Shown here: piece by piece, positions 23,870-34,760 of the stretch
Numbering within the stretch: position 1 is the stretch's first letter
Layout: the number at the start of each line of letters is the position of its first letter
Assembly (NCBI GenBank): GCA_019321725.1
Contig: CM033118.1
Coordinates: 15,526,071-15,590,070, forward strand
Direction: 5' to 3'
DNA length: 64,000 nucleotides
DNA from: Paulownia fortunei
Taxonomy: Eukaryota; Streptophyta; Magnoliopsida; Lamiales; Paulowniaceae
Position numbers and translations under genes: made by a program
Notes under the pieces: model-generated
Database searches by the model: none
What the model was told of the DNA's origin: nothing
What the model saw: only the letters and a program-made list of their open reading frames with translations

Positions 23870-23938
23870 TTTTATATAAAGTGCTTATAGTTTTTGCTAT
23901 TGTGTTAACACATACTGTGGGAAAACTCGGCATAGAAA

Positions 23939-26719
23939 ATGGCTTTTGCAAGACATAAAATTGTTGAGGACTGGTTGAAACATGTACAAGATATTGAAAA
24001 TGAATTTCGTACATTGGAAAATGAAGTACAAATGGAAGTATTTATTAGACAGTTTTTTGGTGGAGATCGAGCAGCAAAACTAAATGCAAGAGTATATGAA
24101 CTTGTTGAGCAAAGTCGACATTTTCGTGAACTTGGACTTGATGTTCCTAGAATTAGGGGGAGGCATTATTGAGAACTAGGATGATCGGTGAAGCATTTGA
24201 GGAAAATTTGGAAAGAATTTGGAAATTATTGGTCATTGATAAAGTGTCAAGCATTGGGATTCACGGTACGTATGGGTGGTGTGGGAAAAACAACTTTAGC
24301 AAAGCACATCAACAACCGACTCCTAAAAGAAACTCAAGAATTTGTTTTTTGGGTTACAGTCTCTCAAGTATTTATAATAAAGAAGTTGCAAGATGAAATA
24401 GCTGATGTTGTAGGTCTAGACCTTTCAAATGAGTACAACGAAGGCAAAAGAGCAGCGAGATTGAACGGAGCATTATCCCTAAGAAAAAACTTTGTACTCA
24501 TATTAGAAGATGTCTGGGAAAGTATTAATCTGGAAAAGCTAGGAGATCCACTTTCTGTGGAAGGCTACAGATTGATGATAACAACTCGCTCATCCAAAGT
24601 GTGCCTTCAAATCGGTTATGCAGAAATGATTGAAGTAAAAACCCCACATACGGATGAAGGATGGAGCTTATTCAGTGAAGAACTTGGAAAAGAGGCGATA
24701 CTAGCTCCCGATGTGCAAAAAATTGCCAAGTCTATGGCGAAAGTGTGTGATGGCTTGCCACTGGGGATCATCGCCTTAGCTGGAAGCATGAGGGGTGAGA
24801 CTGCCATTCATGTGTGGAAAGATGCATTGGCCGAACTACAGAAATCTATTATGGGGCAAGATGACATGGAACATCAAGTTTTTAAAGTACTTAAATATAG
24901 ATTTGATCGACTGGATCCAAATCATCATAGGCAAGGAAAAAGTGATGGGTACACAGAGTTACAACTTTGTTTCTTATATTGCAGTTTGTATCCTGAAGAC
25001 TACAAAATAGGAAGAGAGGAATTAGTCAGAAAATTCATTTCAGAGGAGTTGGTGGGTAAAAAAAAGAGTACGAAAGCACAACTTGACCGCGGCCATTCCA
25101 TATTGGATAAATTAGTGAATGTCTGCTTGCTAGAAAGTACTCGTCATCGTAAGTATGGAGATAGCGTGAAAATGCACGATCTAGTAAGAGCCATGGCACT
25201 AAAGATTACTGAAGGTAAAACTATGGTAATGGCTAGGCACTCTTTGAAGGAAATTCCGAATGAAGAAGAACGGACAAAGGATCTTGAGAAGATGTCCTTG
25301 ATGGAGAATGGCATAAAGGAAATTCCACCTGAATTGTCTCCAAATTGTCCTAAGCTCTCAACATTGCTTTTGTGTAGGAATCCTTTGGAATATATACCAG
25401 ATTCATTTTTCTCACAAATGCATGCCCTATGCACTCTTGATTTGTGTAATACTTGTATCAAGGTATTGCCAAATTCTGTATCTGATTTGGAGAGCCTTAA
25501 GGTGTTGGTCCTCAGATTGTGTAGGGGGATTATATATGTGCCCAACTTGGGAAAGCTGAAAGCACTAAGGGAGCTGGACCTCTCGTATATAGAAATCAAG
25601 GAAGTGCCTCAAGTATTGGAAAAACTAGTCAATCTTAAGCGTCTGTCACTGGAAGGAGCGTATCGCTTGGAGATGTTACCAACAGGTTTGTTACTCAATT
25701 TCCCACTTCCGTATCAAATACAAACACCAGTAGAAGAAATCGAGAGGTTGAAAAATGTGTGTGATTTTAGTCGGTATATTAGAAGTAGACCCAATTGGGA
25801 TACTCTCTATAGCATCAGATTGGGGTCGAGTTATGAGGGGATCGATAGATGGTATAATCAAGTGATTTTGCATCGATACGACCTTAAGAAACGAGAGGAG
25901 AAAGATGTGACTATGTTGGCACAGGACATCCAACACCTAATATTCGATGAATGTGAGGGTCTAAGCAACTGCTTGTTGAATGATTTCCCACGATTGAACA
26001 ATCCCACATCCCTTGAGACTTTGATAATTTTTCGTTGTGAAGGGATAGAGTGCTTTTTGACAAATTAAATGAGCAATTGATGGCACCACAAGAATTACAA
26101 TTTCCATCCCAGACTCTTGAAGAAATTGTGCTGATGGACTTGCCGAATTTTATGGGTGTTATCCACAAGCGGGAAATAGGAGCTGCTGCAGTAGTGGCAT
26201 CACCTCCACCTCCACAGGATGTATTTTCCTCTATTAGAAACTTGTCCATTTATAAGTGTAAAAAGATGAAGAAGCTGGGGTTACCAGTGTCGGAATTCCC
26301 AAACCTTGAAAAACTCTCTGTTGGAAGCTGTGATGAAATAGAAGAGATAATAGAAGTAGCAGAAGACCACGGAAGAGGAGAAGGAGAAGGGGAAGGACCT
26401 CTCGTCTCTCTCCCCAAATTAAAAGTGTTAGAACTGGAACAGCTGCCAAAGCTGAAGAGCATCTGCAAGGCAACAATGATTTTGTAATTCCATTGAGAAA
26501 ATTGAATTGAAGGGATGTCGAGCATTAAAGAAAGTGCCATTGTATTTTCCAGCAAGCACTACTACTCTCCATGGACAATCATATTCTTATTCCCCTCCAC
26601 CAGCCCTTAAAGCAATCTTTATACCCAATGAAGAGGAAGAATGGTGGGAATCATTGGAGTGGGAGCATCCCACCCGCTACCATGTCCTGCAACCCTTCCG
26701 TCGGCCTCCTTTCTTTTAA
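23939..26719 (+). pseudogene. CC-NB-LRR gene of the RPS2/At4g27220-like class, broken
   Basis: Plus-strand frames give a shortened coiled-coil part (KIVEDWLKHVQDIENEFRTL), IGEAFEENLERIWKLL, the P-loop MGGVGKTTLAKHINN, RNBS-A EFVFWVTVSQ, kinase-2 FVLILEDVWE, RNBS-B YRLMITTRSSKV, DGLPLGIIALAGSM, RNBS-D LCFLYCSLYPEDYKI, the MHD motif VKMHDLVRAMAL, then LRRs with LCTLDLCNTCIKVLPNSVSD and the C-terminal LPKLKSICK and RALKKVPLYFP. Frame breaks: one base near 24155-24170, a 4-bp insertion (ACGT) directly before the P-loop at about 24263, one base near 26050, and one extra T near 26480. The N-terminus of the usual CC domain is absent. This is a different NLR class from its neighbours. Confidence 0.93.
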
Positions 26720-29700
26720 TCGATACAATTGTTTGAGATTGGTGCTAAACAATATTATCTTATGACTCAATTGTTTAACTCCAACCAATATATTACAATT
26801 AAGTCATTACTAATTAGTAGTAAATCAGTCCTTAAATGTAAATTGGGACAAGCTGTTTGATTGAAGTCACATTAGATTCATTATTAGTATTACTGGTACT
26901 AAATGACATGCGTGCATATAACATATATGCGTATAATGAAGTGAACTGATTATACTACTTGTATTTTTTTTATTTTTTTTTGTTATGTAATATTCTATAT
27001 TTATATATTCATATTCATATATAATTATAACATATGTTAAATAAATTAACAAATACTGTTACACCTAATAGAATGCGTACAATTAATAGTATACCCAATA
27101 AAATGCATATAACATGTATAAGTATATGTATAAATATTTATTTATAATTAAATTCACAATTAAATACTACTATAAATTCTTGTATTTCACTATACCTAAT
27201 TAATAATTTATTTTAAATAATTATATTAAATTGACCTTTTTTATTTTTTGATTATATTATTAGTATACTAGTTATTATTATTACTAGTATTGATTTACAT
27301 ATGAGCACATTTTATACATATATACGTATTATAAAATGTGTGGATGATATCAGTCGAATTATTTTTTTGTATTATATAATATAATATATTTAAATTTACA
27401 AATACATGTGTGATTATACACATTTATTTATTTGTATACATAAATAAATTAACAAATTTTATTATGCCCAATTAAATGTATATATACAACTGTAAGTATA
27501 TGTGCAGATATTTATTTATAATTAAATATTATTATGAATTTTATGTTTAAGTGTGCGTATTTAATAAAGTATTTTAAATAATTTACTATTAAATTAATTT
27601 TTTTATTTAAATATACAACTGCTATAGATATACCATTTAAATATTTATATAAATATACACAGGTATATTTATATATACACAAATATATTAATAATTATTA
27701 TTACACTCAACAAAATATTTACACTATATATGTAAATATATATTGAATTTATAATTGAATACTATGTTTAAGTGTATTAACTTATAATTTATTTGAATCA
27801 TTTATTATTAAATTGATCACCTGTTTAGATAAATTAATAATCATATGTGAATATTATATTTATTATAAAAATTATTATTTTGTCTATATAACAGGTATAA
27901 ATATTTAATTTAATTTAATTTAATTTATCAAACTTCACAACATAAATTATTATTTCACAAAAAAAGCAACTTGGACTTGGACCTACTTTTACAATTTATT
28001 TATTAACCAACTTTTGTTTTACAATTACTTTTCCACTTTTTTTTTTTTCAAATTTAGTACTTTTCTGTGGCTGAGTTTTTGCAGACACTCCTTTAATTTG
28101 ATATAAGTCTTTAAAGCTTTGTCTTCTTCGTGCAATTTATGTTGTCTCTGGGGCAAGAAACGATGAGAAGATCCTAGCCTCAAGGGATAAAACATAACAT
28201 CAATTCTATTGAAATTTTTTTGAACTTATAAGGAGGTGGATTTTTGTTTGCAATTTTGCTAAAATTTAAGCTTTAAGTTATGGTATATTCCGGTTAATAA
28301 AGTACATTCTTATATAGCTTCATATATTAAGATCTATTTATTTTTGTACAATTCATATACATTTATTTAAAATTAGCCTAGCATAATTCAAACCAAGCCT
28401 ACGACTAGATTCAAACTTTAACTTCGACCTTGAGCTCAACTTGAATTTAGAAAATAGTTTTTGTATCCAATGTTGAGGCGAAATTATTTTGTTTGCTTTT
28501 GGTAATTTATCAAATTTTATTAGTAATTCATATAAAAAAATTTGCAAGACATTATTTTTTGAGAAAAAGAATTGGTCTGAAATTGATCATCCAAATGGGT
28601 TTTAAGAAAAACTGTATGTTCCTAAAATGAATTCCGATCTCTTCTAAATTTTGTTTACTTTTTTCTTAATTGAGATTGCTATACATGAACTATTATATTT
28701 ACAATAAAAGTAATTTAAAAATAAATATTGAAGCCAGAGACTAGAAACTGAACAAAATAAAATTAAATTAAAAAGTCCTTTTAAAGTTTAATAAAACTTA
28801 TATGATTTATACATACCTACGCACATATAAGGTATTTATAAAAAAATTGTGACACTTATTATCTTATCTAAAGTATGACATATAATATAGTATAGAGGGT
28901 AAATTGTATTTTATCGTAAATTATAATTGAAGTTCTTAAAACTAATAAAATATAATAGTAATACATTATCTCCAACTTGTGACAGTAATAAACAACAAAG
29001 CTATGATTCAATACGTTAGTATCAAGTACAAGTTTAAAAGTCACAAATTTATTATTCTCAAAAAATATCAAAGCTAGTCATGCACTAAACTTATAAGATT
29101 CTCAGACAAAACACACTACAATATTCTTCTAGATTGTACCTAGTTATGAGGTACCAACGAACTGGTCTCGTAACATTGACTGTACTTTTTAATACACATT
29201 AATTATATTACATAAGAGTAATTAGTTGATCTTATGCGCAGATATAACACATATACATCCACACACACACACATACACACACACACACACATATATATAT
29301 ACACACACAATGGTGGAGTCCCCTCAATTTTTTATATTTATAATTTTACTATGTAATTTTTAATATATTTAAAAATTTACCCTCTCTCAAATAATTAAAT
29401 TATTCCAATCGTCCCCTTGAATTTTCATAATTCTATTTTGAATATGTAAATTTAATATAAATTATTTAATTTAGTTAATGGTTATGAAATAATGCTCAAA
29501 TATGAAATTATGCTCAAATTTTTGTAAATTAATTTTAATTTTGTATTGAATTGAACTATAATTGATTAATATTTTTATTTAAAAGTTAGTTTTTATTCAA
29601 ATACTTATGCAAATATATTAGACATAAAATATTTATATATAACTATAATATATTATATTTATATTTAATTTCTAATAATTAGTTAAGAAATATTTTTAAT

Positions 29701-30639
29701 AAAAAATAATTTTATATATAAAAAATAATAAATTTACAGTCAAATCTTACGGCCTCTATTATAAAATCATACTCCACCCCTGTTTATACACATTGCAGTA
29801 TACCAAAAATAAAAAATAAAAATGGAGTGTAATAGCAAATTGCGATTTGGATTGGGCCAATTCATTAAACCCTCAATCCGCAAAGCAATTTGGATTGGGC
29901 CAATCTTGAAGCAATTTAGCAATTTTATTGAACACCCCTAGCTCCCAGTATCATGGATTGTCATGTTCGATTGTTCAACCGCGAATCAGTGATCGATCCA
30001 GTTTGTTTGGTATAAAAAATTAAAAATTCAATAAATTTGGTACAAAAAAAAAAAAAAAGACAAATCAAATCGGTCAATTATTTTTTTTTTTTGCATTTTT
30101 TAGAAAATTTAAAAATGATATTTGGTTATATATCTTGTTATTTGATTTTTGAGTTTTGTTAAATATATTTTTTAATTAATTATTTTTTTATTTTTATATT
30201 GTACATAATAATTAATTTATTATATTACTATTTTATATTATATATAATTAAAAAATATATAATTAATTTTTATTAAATCGGCCCGATCGACAGCATGACC
30301 GATTATCACCAATTCGACTATGAAAGTATTGTTAGCTCCTACCAAGCAGCACCAGTTGAATACCATATACTCCCGTCCCCTTCTCACTCATGGAACCAAA
30401 TAAAGCCAGCTGAAACTCCTGACTTATCAGGTCATGTTTCGACCTTGGGTGATACATGTATTCTATATTTATGTAAACAAAAATATTTCAGTGGATGTCC
30501 CAACTTCGCATCAATAAATTTGACATGTGGAGCTAAACTCAATTTATTTTACTCAAAACAAAATTTGATGGTAACAAATTAATGAATTATCGTCTGAGTA
30601 CATTTCAATCAATGGCTCAACAACTAAAAAAATATGATT
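26720..30639. other. Long AT-rich intergenic region
   Basis: Nearly 4 kb of A/T-rich DNA with many TATA-type runs and no coding sequence that I can recognise. It holds a CA microsatellite (29258-29309) and poly-A and poly-T runs around 30040-30095. A stretch at 29828-29945 ends GAACACCCCTAGC and contains two copies of TTTGGATTGGGCCAAT. The last looks like the end of a hAT-type MITE, but no partner end was found. Confidence 0.5.
29258..29309. repeat. CA/TA microsatellite
   Basis: CA dinucleotide runs are interrupted once by TA and followed by a short TA run and another CA run. Confidence 0.9.
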
Positions 30640-30877
30640 ATTGATGGAGTACAATGTTCTTCATGCTCAAGTGTCAATGCAACAAGAGATAAAAATCTTC
30701 TATGCTGAGTTTCCCCACAGTCTGTGTGACTACATAAGCAAAAAGTATAAACACCACATGATTGAATCAACTTCTCTAGAAAACATGTTGCATATTGGTC
30801 ATTCTTAGACATGCAGTTGGCGGCAGAATATTGTGAAAATTAGGAGGAACCAAATCAAAGTCATAAATTGAAGCCAT
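30640..30877 (-). pseudogene. Receptor-like N-terminal fragment, second copy
   Basis: Minus-strand counterpart of 23753-23938. It starts at an ATG at 30877, is thrown out of frame by single-base differences in the signal-peptide part, and is open over 30624-30812 as SKNDQYATCFLEKLIQSCGV and on to DCGETQHRRFLSLVALTLEH. It points away from the intact NLR, so the two are head to head. Cys spacing hints at a wall-associated or LRK10L-type ectodomain; this is inference. No further exons were found downstream. Confidence 0.4.
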
Positions 30878-31474
30878 TATCTTTATACATCTCGCTATTA
30901 GAACTTCTTAACACTTTGAGACGATTACTATGACTTTGAGGAGACAGAGAAAAAAGAACACTCTTTTGTTCTCTGGTACAGGTTGAGGCCTTCAGAGAGG
31001 GGAAAGGGGAGGATGCAATGCCTGTGGCAGCAGCTCAAACACTTTTCTTTCATTTCTATTAAAATAACACAGTTCCTTTTCTGTGTTGTAGCCCATAGTG
31101 TGACCTTGTCGTGAGTTCCCTCAAGCATATTATTTTCATGTGGAAAAACCTAGTAAAATTTACCAAATTATAGACATTCGAAGCAAGTAAAACTCTTTGG
31201 ATCAGTAAGAGAAGCAAGAGTTAACTAAAACTGTAAGCATTCAGCCTGTCATTTAATTAGAAAATAAAATATTAGGAAGCATGGAAATAGTAGCCAGCAA
31301 TCTATGACTTATTCAACCTTTCAAATCAAATCTATAATTGCAAATCAACATTGGTAGTTGGGAATTGTTTTCATAGAGTCAACAAATACTATTATTACTT
31401 ACTCATATAATTACTTTTATATAGGGTTCATCTTTCTGAAATCTGCATAGGCAACAGTTGAGGAGAGATCAACC
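30878..31474 (+). promoter_or_regulatory. Upstream region of the intact NLR (module copy 2)
   Basis: This 600-bp stretch lies between the receptor-like fragment (minus) and the NLR start codon. The likely TATA box is TTTTATATAG at 31416-31425, about 50 bp before the ATG, and the start context AACCATGGC is good for plants. Related sequence stands at 23200-23752 (inverted), 42118-43985 and 53575-53822. Confidence 0.7.
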
Positions 31475-34054
31475 ATGGCTTACAATCTTGAATCCCTTGT
31501 CAAGATTCTAGAGCAGATCCTGCATCCTGATCCTCACCATCCTTGGATTCTTGATGCTAATAAAAAAACAGAAATTGAATCCCTCTTGGAAAAGGCCCTT
31601 CTCTTGAAAGAACTTTTTGGAAATTCTTCACCAATAACCGGAGATAAAATAGAAAGTTTGGAGAGTCGAATCAGAGATGCAGCACATGAAGCAGAAGATG
31701 TTATTGAATCCCACATGGTGGATCAAATTCTTTCAGCTGGTGAGGGTGGGAGCTTCACGATATCCCCTCCAGGCTTGCAGAAAGTAATTGGGGAATTTGA
31801 TTCTGCAGAGGAAGAGATTAAGAAGATCATGGATGGGAGTCACATATCGGATAGTTCATCACCCGCTGATTCATCAAGGAGTGATCCAAATCCAAATAAC
31901 ATCTTGGTGGGAATTAGGGAAGACTCAATTCAATTGAAGGACCGACTCACTAGACAAGAAACTAAACTCGAGATCATCCCAATTGTCGGCATGGGAGGCA
32001 TTGGTAAGACAACTCTTGCTCGAAATGTTTATGATGATCCATCTGTTGTTTCCCACTTTGACACTCGCGCATGGATTACAATATCACAAGACTATAATGT
32101 CCGAAGAATTCTACTTGGCCTTCTTGGTTGTGTAATTGGAAAACTTACGGATAAAATGCTTCAAGAGAAAAATGATAAGTTAGGTGTGCATTTACATCAA
32201 AGTTTAAGCGGAAGGAGATATCTAATTGTATTGGATGATATGTGGAATATTAAGAGTTGGGATGACACAAAAAGGTACTTTCCGGATAACAAAAATGGAA
32301 GTCGGGTCATAGTGACTACTAGGGAATTTACAGTGGCTAATTTGGCAGGATCAAATAGCTCCCATCACCAAATGCATCTTCTAAACAAGGTTGAAAGCTG
32401 GAATCTTCTTCATAAAAAGGTATTTTCAGAAAAAACTTGCCCTCCTGAATTAGAAAAGATCGGGAAAAAAATTGCAAATAATTGCCGAGGACTTCCTCTT
32501 GCTATTCATGTGATCGGTGGACTACTCTCACAGGTAAAGAGAACACAAGAATTTTGGGTGCAAGTTGCGAGGGATGTAAGCTCAGTAGTGGCTAACAAAG
32601 ATGAGCAATTCTCAAAGATATTATCTTTGAGTTATGAGCATTTGCCCAATCAACTTAAACCATGTTTTCTTTACATGGGCGCTTTTCCAGAAGATTATGA
32701 GATTCGAGCTTCTAAACTCATCAGGTTATGGGTAGCGGAGGGCTTTCTGAAATCAATTTCTGATAAAAGCCAGGAAGAGGCTGCAGAGATGTATCTAAAG
32801 GCTCTGGTTGATAGAAATCTTATATTTGTTCGTCAACAAGAGACTCATGGGATTGTGAAAAGCTACAGCATACATGATCTCTTGAGGGATCTATGCATGA
32901 GAAAAGCTTGTCAAGAGAAGTTTTTCTATGTCAAGAATTGGCAGGTCGACAATCTCCCAAGAGACACATTATGTTTGCGCCGTGTGAGTGTCCATTCTTC
33001 CTATCGCATTAGAGATATTTACGGGTCAATGGAATTAATGACGCTTTCCCGGTCATTTCTATGCTTTGGTATGGCATCAGCCGATATTTTGTCTCCTGTT
33101 TTCTTCAGATTGAGATTGCTGAGAGTATTGGATATATTGGAAATAAAGTTCTCTCTGTTCCCAAAGGAAATGCTACAACTCATCAACTTGAGGTACCTAA
33201 CTTTCACGTGTCATTCTTATTTACCTTCTTCAATATCTGCCCTTTGCAATCTACAAACCATAATTTTGCGTCAACCCTTAAGTACTGGACCAGTCTTAAG
33301 ATTTCATTTAGGTGAAACAACATACAAAATGTTCGATATGCCGCGATTAAGACACATCAAGTTCAAGGAAACATATCCCTCTTTCTATCTTCCAGAATGG
33401 AAAAGTTTTGCTCTTCAAGAAAACCTACAAACTCTCTCTACAATAACAATAAACAGTGATGCTGGTAGGATCCTTGAATCAATTCCAAACCTAAAGAAAC
33501 TAGGAATTTTTTGCAATAAAGAAGTTTCTTATTACATAGATCTGACCTGTCTACATAAACTGGAAACTCTCAAATGCTGTTCTAAGTTGTCATCACCAGA
33601 GTCACGCTCTTTCCTATCTTTCCTCATTTGCCCACCTTCCCTCAAAAAGTTGACTTTGAGTGGTTGTACAATTCCATTTGGTTATATGAATAAAATTGGT
33701 ACTTTGCCCAATCTGGAAGTGCTCAAACTGCGAAACAGCGCTTGCGAAAGCCCAACGTGGGAACCAACTGAAGGGGAATTCTGCCGACTACAGTTTTTGC
33801 TACTCGAAAAGTTGAATCTGGTTAAATGGGTAGCCGATGAGACCCATTTCACAAGACTTCAGCGCTTGGTTGTTAGATACTGCTCTGAACTCGAGGAAAT
33901 CCCTTGTGTTATTGGAGAAATTTCAACTCTCGAAACAATTGAGGTGCATGAATGCAGCCCTTCTGCAGCAGCTTCAGCAAGAAAGATAGAGGAAGAACAA
34001 CTTGAATTGGGAAACTATGGCCTTCAAGTTCGTATCATGGGTTCGTCACAGTAA
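31475..34054 (+). CDS. R1-like CC-NB-LRR disease-resistance protein, intact
   Basis: An uninterrupted 859-residue protein, a usual length for R1/RPP13-like NLRs. Domains: Rx-type coiled coil (about 1-130) with EDVIESH at 74-80; NB-ARC (about 140-470) with P-loop GMGGIGKTT 172-180, RNBS-A HFDTRAWITISQ 194-205, kinase-2 YLIVLDDMW 249-257, RNBS-B SRVIVTTRE 275-283, GLPLA 339-343, RNBS-D CFLYMGAFPEDYEI 397-410 and the MHD position as SIHDLL 465-470 (Ile replaces Met); then irregular LRRs to the end. Trp at the end of LDDMW is typical of the CC class. It should sense a pathogen effector in the cytoplasm and trigger cell death or resistance. All key nucleotide-binding residues are present. The start is supported by conservation of the same ATG context in the inverted paralogue. 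Confidence 0.97.
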   Translation: MAYNLESLVKILEQILHPDPHHPWILDANKKTEIESLLEKALLLKELFGNSSPITGDKIESLESRIRDAAHEAEDVIESHMVDQILSAGEGGSFTISPPGLQKVIGEFDSAEEEIKKIMDGSHISDSSSPADSSRSDPNPNNILVGIREDSIQLKDRLTRQETKLEIIPIVGMGGIGKTTLARNVYDDPSVVSHFDTRAWITISQDYNVRRILLGLLGCVIGKLTDKMLQEKNDKLGVHLHQSLSGRRYLIVLDDMWNIKSWDDTKRYFPDNKNGSRVIVTTREFTVANLAGSNSSHHQMHLLNKVESWNLLHKKVFSEKTCPPELEKIGKKIANNCRGLPLAIHVIGGLLSQVKRTQEFWVQVARDVSSVVANKDEQFSKILSLSYEHLPNQLKPCFLYMGAFPEDYEIRASKLIRLWVAEGFLKSISDKSQEEAAEMYLKALVDRNLIFVRQQETHGIVKSYSIHDLLRDLCMRKACQEKFFYVKNWQVDNLPRDTLCLRRVSVHSSYRIRDIYGSMELMTLSRSFLCFGMASADILSPVFFRLRLLRVLDILEIKFSLFPKEMLQLINLRYLTFTCHSYLPSSISALCNLQTIILRQPLSTGPVLRFHLGETTYKMFDMPRLRHIKFKETYPSFYLPEWKSFALQENLQTLSTITINSDAGRILESIPNLKKLGIFCNKEVSYYIDLTCLHKLETLKCCSKLSSPESRSFLSFLICPPSLKKLTLSGCTIPFGYMNKIGTLPNLEVLKLRNSACESPTWEPTEGEFCRLQFLLLEKLNLVKWVADETHFTRLQRLVVRYCSELEEIPCVIGEISTLETIEVHECSPSAAASARKIEEEQLELGNYGLQVRIMGSSQ

Positions 34055-34092
34055 TAATAATTTACTTATCCACTTGTTTATTGCCTTCAAAG

Positions 34093-34174
34093 GTATCGTC
34101 GGCAACTCTCTAGAGACTTCAATTTAAATGTATTATTGTCTTCTTAATCTTGTCTAATTTCTTCTATGTTGCAG
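34093..34174 (+). other. Probable intron in the NLR 3' untranslated region
   Basis: An 82-bp stretch has donor AAG|GTATCG, a T-rich tract and acceptor TTGCAG, 38 bp after the stop codon. The inverted pseudogene has the same donor and acceptor at the matching place (about 15259-15388, minus strand) with a longer interior. Conservation of both ends suggests a real intron downstream of the stop. Confidence 0.6.
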
Positions 34175-34445
34175 ATCGATGACACTGCCAATGTCAAAGA
34201 TAATTTGAACTCAAGCTTGTTTGAAGATCTTCTGAAATGGATGCAGAGATTCCATTACTTAAATGATCTTTCAGTGTTGATAATGTTGACAGTGTAATTT
34301 GCCTCATCATTGTATCTCGGTATTAGGAATTGAAGGTTTATTCCCTTTTTTTTTTGTTTGCTTAAAAGAATATTTTATATTTATGAGACAAATATACCCT
34401 TTTCTAAAAGATCTTATAATTCTATGATATCAAGAAATAAATTTG

Positions 34446-34760
34446 GGTCAAGCATACAACTCAACTAATGGAACAGTTAACATGTAATTTGCTTCTACTA
34501 GGGGGTTCGAATTCTGAGGGAACCTGTGACTGAATTTCATTATAAAAGTAATTATTGTGCTGTTAGTAGGACCCTACAACTGACGTTTAGTATGATACAA
34601 TCACTTTGAATTGGACTCTTTATGCGCAGAAATTTACAGTTCATGAGAGGAACCTGAAATCCAGTTAAGGCATATCCTACTATTTACCCCCTCCAAGGTG
34701 TTAGGGGTAGGTATGTTAGAGATTTACAAATTAGTCCGACAAATTTGAGTTACTTACTTA
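34446..34760 (+). repeat. Decayed tRNA-derived SINE, second family member
   Basis: It aligns with the better-preserved SINE at 53213-53553. Shared parts include the B box (GGTTCGAATTC here), GGGAACCTG, GTAGGACCCTACAA, TTTAGTATG, CAATCACTTTG, TTATGCGCAGAA and AAGGCATATCC. The A-box part is degraded, and the tail is lost in AAAT repeats. Confidence 0.75.

Noticed and set aside
25144..25599. 151-residue minus frame inside the CNL
   Set aside because: Antisense shadow of the LRR region.
29828..30300. hAT-type MITE or paired repeats (GAACACCCCTAGC, CCGATC blocks)
   Set aside because: Only one plausible end was found; the inverted partner could not be aligned.
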